NCBI GenBank assembly: GCA_045536915.1
Contig: JAZSOL010000191.1
Location: forward strand, 1-9,563
Reading direction: 5' to 3'
Origin: RGIG1828 sp045536915
GTDB lineage: Bacteria > Bacillota > Clostridia > UMGS1810
DNA: 9,563 bases
This document shows, piece by piece, positions 9,561 through 9,563 of the stretch. Under the pieces are notes generated by a model. It worked only from the letters and a program-made list of their open reading frames with translations, made no database searches and was not told where the DNA came from. The position numbers and the translations under genes were made by a program. Within the stretch, counting starts at the first letter, position 1. Every line of letters starts with the position of its first letter.

Positions 9561-9563
9561 ATT

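Overview
The window looks like the early (lytic/replication) region of a temperate phage or prophage from a low-GC Gram-positive host (Bacillota, probably Clostridia or a relative). The reasons are the strong AAGGAGG-type ribosome sites, frequent GTG and TTG starts, and several protein types typical of Bacillota siphophages: a replisome organizer of the Phage_rep_org_N type, a CDYLL..G.. cysteine protein, an MRPIDAEAL protein and a DUF551 protein. No integrase, terminase or structural gene is present, so both ends of the element lie outside the window. Species cannot be assigned from the sequence alone.

Right end (8775-9563): the genetic switch. A single-domain Cro/CI-type repressor (9204-9560) is the only gene on the + strand. 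It faces a Cro-like HTH gene (8775-8975) across a 228-bp control region. That region holds a perfect-consensus + strand promoter (9011-9039), a near-consensus - strand promoter (9116-9144), a perfect 12-bp inverted repeat over the -35 of the leftward promoter (9129-9160), and two further dyads. The two promoters point towards each other, so their transcripts overlap, as in phage 186.

Middle right (5300-8778): early leftward operon. Small DNA-binding and unknown proteins (an excisionase/HTH-like protein, an XRE-like protein, a two-helix membrane peptide, a Cys4 protein and a ribbon-helix-helix-like protein) lead into the replication module. This consists of the replisome organizer (5826-6626, with 12-bp iterons inside its linker that may be the origin), SSB (5489-5812) and the RusA Holliday-junction resolvase (4871-5296). 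No helicase or helicase loader is visible.

Middle left and left (33-4899): accessory early genes. These include an unusual number of short cysteine-rich, probably zinc-binding proteins, a Lar-type restriction-alleviation protein (4096-4329), a conserved phage protein that may be a distant ArpU/RinA-like late regulator (3262-3672), a C5 cytosine methyltransferase with a changed catalytic motif (506-1378), a DUF551 protein and a membrane-anchored protein. Almost all - strand genes overlap by 4 nt (ATGA/GTGA) or are separated by a few bases, so they most likely form one polycistronic unit read from the leftward promoter. Four genes shorter than 60 codons were found by reading between the larger ORFs (1769-1891, 3971-4108, 4322-4501, 4514-4660). 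No tRNA, CRISPR array, insertion sequence or convincing terminator was seen. The only non-coding stretch over 100 bp is the switch region.
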